The notes under the pieces: model-generated
The model's input: only the letters and a program-made list of their open reading frames with translations
What the model was told of the DNA's origin: nothing
Database searches by the model: none
Assembly: GCF_964656455.1 (NCBI RefSeq)
Contig: NC_135726.1
Location: 25,431,168 to 25,495,167, forward strand
DNA from: Halichoerus grypus
Lineage: Eukaryota; Chordata; Mammalia; Carnivora; Phocidae
Direction: 5' to 3'
DNA length: 64,000 nt
Position numbers and translations under genes: made by a program
Shown here: in pieces, positions 60,270 to 64,000 of the stretch
Layout: the number at the start of each line of letters is the position of its first letter
Position numbering within the stretch: the stretch's first letter is position 1

Positions 60270-61970
60270 CCACTGCCTCCCAGGCAACACATGGCTTTTG
60301 CCACTGGACCCAGGAACCCATCTCCTTGAGCTGTGGGGCCACCCTGAATCCAACATCATTCGTCTTTCCTGCTGGGATGACATCTGGACATCCTTTTCCA
60401 GAGACAGTTCTGGAGTGAAAGCAGGCCTCACGCCCCTGGACAGCTCAAACCCGGCAGTGCGAGGATTGGGGGAGGAGGTCTCGTGTCACAGAAGAACCTT
60501 CCCTGTCCTCCAACTCTCAACTTCTCCATGCCTGAAAAACATGGGGGAAGAGGGTCAGAACATCTCTGAAAAAAAGAACCCAGCCTGACTTTGCTTTGGA
60601 GAAAGAGTGTGGGCAAAGGGCCACCACCATCCTTCACAGAGCAGCCTGTCCTGAGCAGGGGCTGCGCTCATTACCCCAGCACTCAGGGCCTGCTCCAATT
60701 TGTCAGCCGCTTGGCCCGCAGTGGCTTCTCTGGGATCTGGCAACTTCCAAAGGTAGCACAGAGGTCAGTTGAGTCAGGCCCTGTCCACTCCATCCTGGGG
60801 CTTCTTTCCCCAAACCTGAGGGTCCAGGCATCCCTGTCTTCCCCCATCCCCAGACATCATCAAGTCTAATGTTTACAAACGGTGCCAGCCCGGCTCCGAA
60901 CCTGAGGCCGGGGGCCGTGCCGCACCATCACGGTGCTGTGAGGACTCCTCAGTCAGCTTTTCCCTAGGCAGGACGGCTGCTTCTCTCTCTCTGATTCCAG
61001 GTGGGCCCCTCGCTTCAGAGGCACGGGGTGGGTGGTAGAGAAGACTGGGAGCCTTCCACACCCATGCGGGCTGGGCTGGTCGGGCTCAGGGTGAGCCTCT
61101 CTGGTAGCTTCTCTTCTGCCTGCCCTCTAGTCACCTCTCCCCTGTCACCCTAGCAGGATAGCCCACAGAGAAGAGCTGCTGAGTTGTCACTGACCGTAGT
61201 CCCGCTAGTCTGGAAGTTTGCCTTCCAGTCCAGATCTTGTCTGCTCCCTCCCCACCTCATTTCTTCAGCCCCTACCCCATTTTCCTAGCTCAGTCTCTCC
61301 GGCTCACATAAGCCTGGGGGGTAGTAGGGGGTGTGCCCGACCTCCTCTTGTCAGCTCCAGGGGTCCACCAGGCCTGGCCTGAGGTTACACTGGATTGTGC
61401 CCCAGGCGAGGTGAGGAGGATACTGTTCTCCTGGTCTGCATTTCCCTTTCTCTCTGGCTGTTCACTCAGACCCACCAATCCCAGGCATTGACTCGGGCTT
61501 CCTCCACCCGGAACTCCCAGCATTTCCTCGGTCCCTCTGCAGCAGGGGTGAGTGGGACCCCCCCACCCAGCAGCCCACCACTCAGGGCGCTGAGATCACA
61601 GAAGCAGAGGCTGGCCGGCGGCCGGCTGGGCTTCTGCTCAGTTTCCAGACTGGAGGACAGCCGTTCCTCACATCCTCGGGCCCTCGGGCCAGACCCTCGC
61701 TGCTGTTTTCCCTCAGCCCCAGCACGGTTAGGACGGTCCTGTCAGCAGGGCTGCGCAGCCTCCTGGTGTTGGATTTCAGCTGAGGGGTGGGGGTGGGGGG
61801 CACCGCCCAGAAAGAGACCCGTCCGGAGAAGGAGCTGGAATCTGGCCACTTGGCCTCACCTCAGGAGCCCCCTGCCCTGCCCTCCACGCCAGGGTATTTT
61901 ACTGTTTCTTTTCTACTTGTGCACATTCGTACCAGAGAGGATGGTTAATAAAAAGGGGCTGTGCTGCTGA
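60270..61970 (+). other. SLC38A7: SLC38A7 3' UTR
   Basis: GC-rich, SINE-free sequence of about 1.7 kb from the stop to the AATAAA at 61947. ORFs inside it are short and show no family resemblance I recognise. Confidence 0.65.
61947..61952 (+). terminator. SLC38A7: SLC38A7 poly(A) signal
   Basis: AATAAA 1.68 kb after the stop, followed by a GT-rich stretch (gtgctgctgagctgtgtgg). It is the first good signal downstream of the coding region. Confidence 0.65.
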
Positions 61971-62519
61971 GCTGTGTGGCCTCCGTCTGGCGCTGGGGAC
62001 AGAGTCCAGGCCACTGACAGGAGGGAGATAGGCTGGGTGGGGGAGGGGCTGGCGGGAGGACTTTTGGCCTTACTGACTTTGACCCCTGTCTCAGGCATGA
62101 GTGCTGCCATGCTCCCTTCACCGAGATGGGAATATACAAGTGGCTCTTGATGCCTCCCCTTTCTTCCCCATCCCATCAGCCCCACCCCCACCACCACCAC
62201 CAACCTCCTGTCCCGCTGCCTCTGCCTTGGCTCCAGTCCTCCTCATGTCTTCCCCACACCGCACGGCTTCAGACCAGTCTCTGTGCTGTTGTCTCGCTGC
62301 CCTCACATTCTGGGACGAGCTTCAAAGTCCTGAACAACCAGCCTCATCCCTTCAGAGGCATGTGTTGAGCAGGCCCTGGTTATAGAGCCAGGCACTGCTC
62401 AGGGCCGGCGGGAAAATACTCAGCAACACAGCAGCTCCCCTCTCAGACTCCTGGGTACGACTGATGCCAAGCAAGTGGCCACACAAGTACACACTTGCAA
62501 GTTGTGATATGTGCCAACA

Positions 62520-62650
62520 AGAGAATATATAGAATGTTCTCTTTGGGGGCCTGAAGCTTGTTGGGGAGTCAGGGAAGGCTTCCTGGAGGAAGCGGCATTT
62601 GAGCTGGCCCCTGAATGATGAGTAGGAATAAACTAAGTGGGGAGAGGTGG
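62520..62650 (+). repeat. Ancient interspersed repeat fragment
   Basis: 'gggaaggcttcctggaggaa' and 'gcatttgagctggcccctga' match the old family at 55820. Confidence 0.4.
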
Positions 62651-63171
62651 GGGAACCTTTCCAGACCATGGGAACTGCATGGGGGAAAATTTCGTGTTTG
62701 GTACTTGGCATTTGAAGAACTGAAAAGTGGCCACTGTCTGTGGGGTATCACCTGGGTGTGGGAGAGCAGCCAGGATGAGACTTGTCCGTAGGGTAAAGTC
62801 TAACCAGCTCATCTTCCACCACACTCCCTTTCCCTCCTGGGAATGGGAGTGGGGACTCTCCAGGGAGAAAATACTTCTGAAGTGGCCTAGTATTTTTGAA
62901 GGGCTGGAGGGTTGAGACAGCTTTGGGCCATGCTTCACACGGGACTATGGAGACCAGAGCTGGAGGTTTGCTTTCACTTCCTCTGGGTGAACAGAGGGAA
63001 GGGTTACACCTAAGCTAAAGGCAAACAGCCGTATTCGTCCATTCATTCATTATACTCAAGACATTCCACGTCTTGTTCACCATACTTAAAAGCACTTGAT
63101 CATATATTCCCCGTTACACTGTAATCTCCATGGGAGCAAGGGCACATCCCCTGTTCAAAAAACAAAATTCA

Positions 63172-63337
63172 GGGGCACCTAGGTGGCTCAGTCGGTTAAA
63201 TGTCCAACTCGATTTTGGCTCAGGTCATGATCTCAGGGCTGTGAGATGGAGCCCCACATAGGGCTCTGCGCTCAGCATGGAGCCTGCTTAAGATTCTCTC
63301 TTCATCTGCCCCTCCTCTCTCTCTCAAAAAAAAAAGT
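63172..63337 (+). mobile_element. Old SINEC
   Basis: Diverged head ('cacctaggtggctcagtcgg'), short body and A tail. Confidence 0.85.
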
Positions 63338-63339
63338 TC

Positions 63340-63720
63340 AACTGAGTAAAATTGAAGATCAAATAGGCTTTGTTAGGCAATTCATGAATCAGGCAGTATC
63401 CTATCTAGCAAGTACAGAGACGCTCCAAGGAGTTGTGCAAAATGGAAGGTGTTGAAGGGAAGGGGAGTGGGACAATGTGGTTATTAGCAAAAGAAAAGAA
63501 AGGATTGCTTCGGGCAAAGTCACCTCTTAAAGGGAGGGGCAGGGGATCTTAGGTGGATTACTTCATCTTCCTTTGGGGGATGGAGAGGGCCCAGGTGACA
63601 GATTGCCTCCTAGGTGCTGATGAGAAATTCCTGGCTCATCAGTTAAGACATTTCTGGGGGAGGCTGAAACTGCATTGAAGTTTCAGGTTGCTATCCCGGG
63701 GGCAAACAACTCTACCTTGG
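63340..63720 (+). repeat. LTR-like repeat
   Basis: 'gatcaaataggctttgttag', 'attcatgaatcaggcagtat' and 'gagttgtgcaaaatggaagg' resemble a mammalian LTR I have seen but cannot name. Confidence 0.35.
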
Positions 63721-63903
63721 GCCTGTGGTTTTCTTTTTAACACTTCTGTCCATCTGGTATCTTGGCCCGGAGCCTGGCACATAGTAAGCATGGAGCCTGG
63801 CACGTAGTAAGCACAGGTCCTATAGTTGTGGAGCAAATGAATGAATAGCAACGACCATTTGTTAGCGTTCTGACCTCGTGCCAGCACTTCACCTGCATCA
63901 TCC

Positions 63904-64000
63904 TTTTTTTTTTTTTTTTTAAGATTGTGTTTATTTGAGAGAGAGAGTGACAGCACAAGTGGGGAGGGGAGGGAGAGGGAGAAGCAGGCTTCCCGCAGAG
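63904..64000 (-). mobile_element. SINEC, antisense, cut by the window end
   Basis: T-tract, 'aagattgtgtttatttgag' and GA-rich body up to the last base. Confidence 0.85.

Larger units (their letters stand above)
61971..64000. other. Flank downstream of SLC38A7
   Basis: No gene is supported. It contains an ancient repeat fragment at about 62520-62650, an old SINE at 63172, an LTR-like stretch at about 63340-63720 and a SINE cut by the window end. Confidence 0.65.

Overview
The window is nuclear DNA from a carnivoran mammal. About sixty copies or fragments of a tRNA-derived SINE lie on both strands. They start with a 'GGCGCCTGGGTGGCTCAG' type head (A box and B box), carry a CT-rich body and end in AATAAA-rich A tails. 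This is the CAN-SINE (SINEC) family of Carnivora. The head and tail variant looks like the one in bears, seals and mustelids rather than the domestic dog form, so an arctoid carnivoran is my best guess. Old L1, L2, MIR, MaLR-type LTR and hAT relics fill much of the rest.

Layout: 1-18.2 kb is intergenic DNA dense in repeats, with no supported gene. At 18.2-19.4 kb a CpG island carries the promoter and first exon of GOT2, mitochondrial aspartate aminotransferase. Its ten coding exons run on the + strand from 18526 to 44755 and splice, with every junction in phase, into a complete 430-codon protein with all catalytic residues. Intron 1 is nearly 13 kb and holds a dead ORMDL2 processed pseudogene at about 29.1-30.0 kb. 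GOT2 has two poly(A) signals, near 45.3 and 45.85 kb. Intergenic DNA, including an old L1 tail, follows to about 49.7 kb.

A second CpG island at 49.75-50.2 kb is the promoter of SLC38A7 (SNAT7), a lysosomal glutamine/asparagine exporter. It has non-coding 5' sequence and ten coding exons on the + strand from 51854 to 60269 (463 codons plus stop), then a 3' UTR ending at a poly(A) signal near 61.95 kb. The last 2 kb are repeat-bearing flank.

The gene order GOT2 then SLC38A7 in the same orientation matches, from memory, the human 16q21 neighbourhood. Both products handle the glutamate/glutamine/aspartate pool: SLC38A7 releases glutamine from lysosomes and GOT2 interconverts glutamate and aspartate in the matrix as part of the malate-aspartate shuttle. 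Nothing here suggests a shared transcript.

I found no new biological system. The points most worth a second look are regulatory (a 16-bp palindromic E-box and paired CCAAT boxes at GOT2; a ZNF143 site and two CLEAR-like E-boxes at SLC38A7) and structural (the ORMDL2 retrocopy, two SINEs in one target site leaving three copies of the same 17-mer, an antisense SINE 110 bp upstream of GOT2 exon 8, and a TA microsatellite abutting the last SLC38A7 acceptor). Exon boundaries were set by eye from GT-AG sites and reading frame. Repeat boundaries are approximate.
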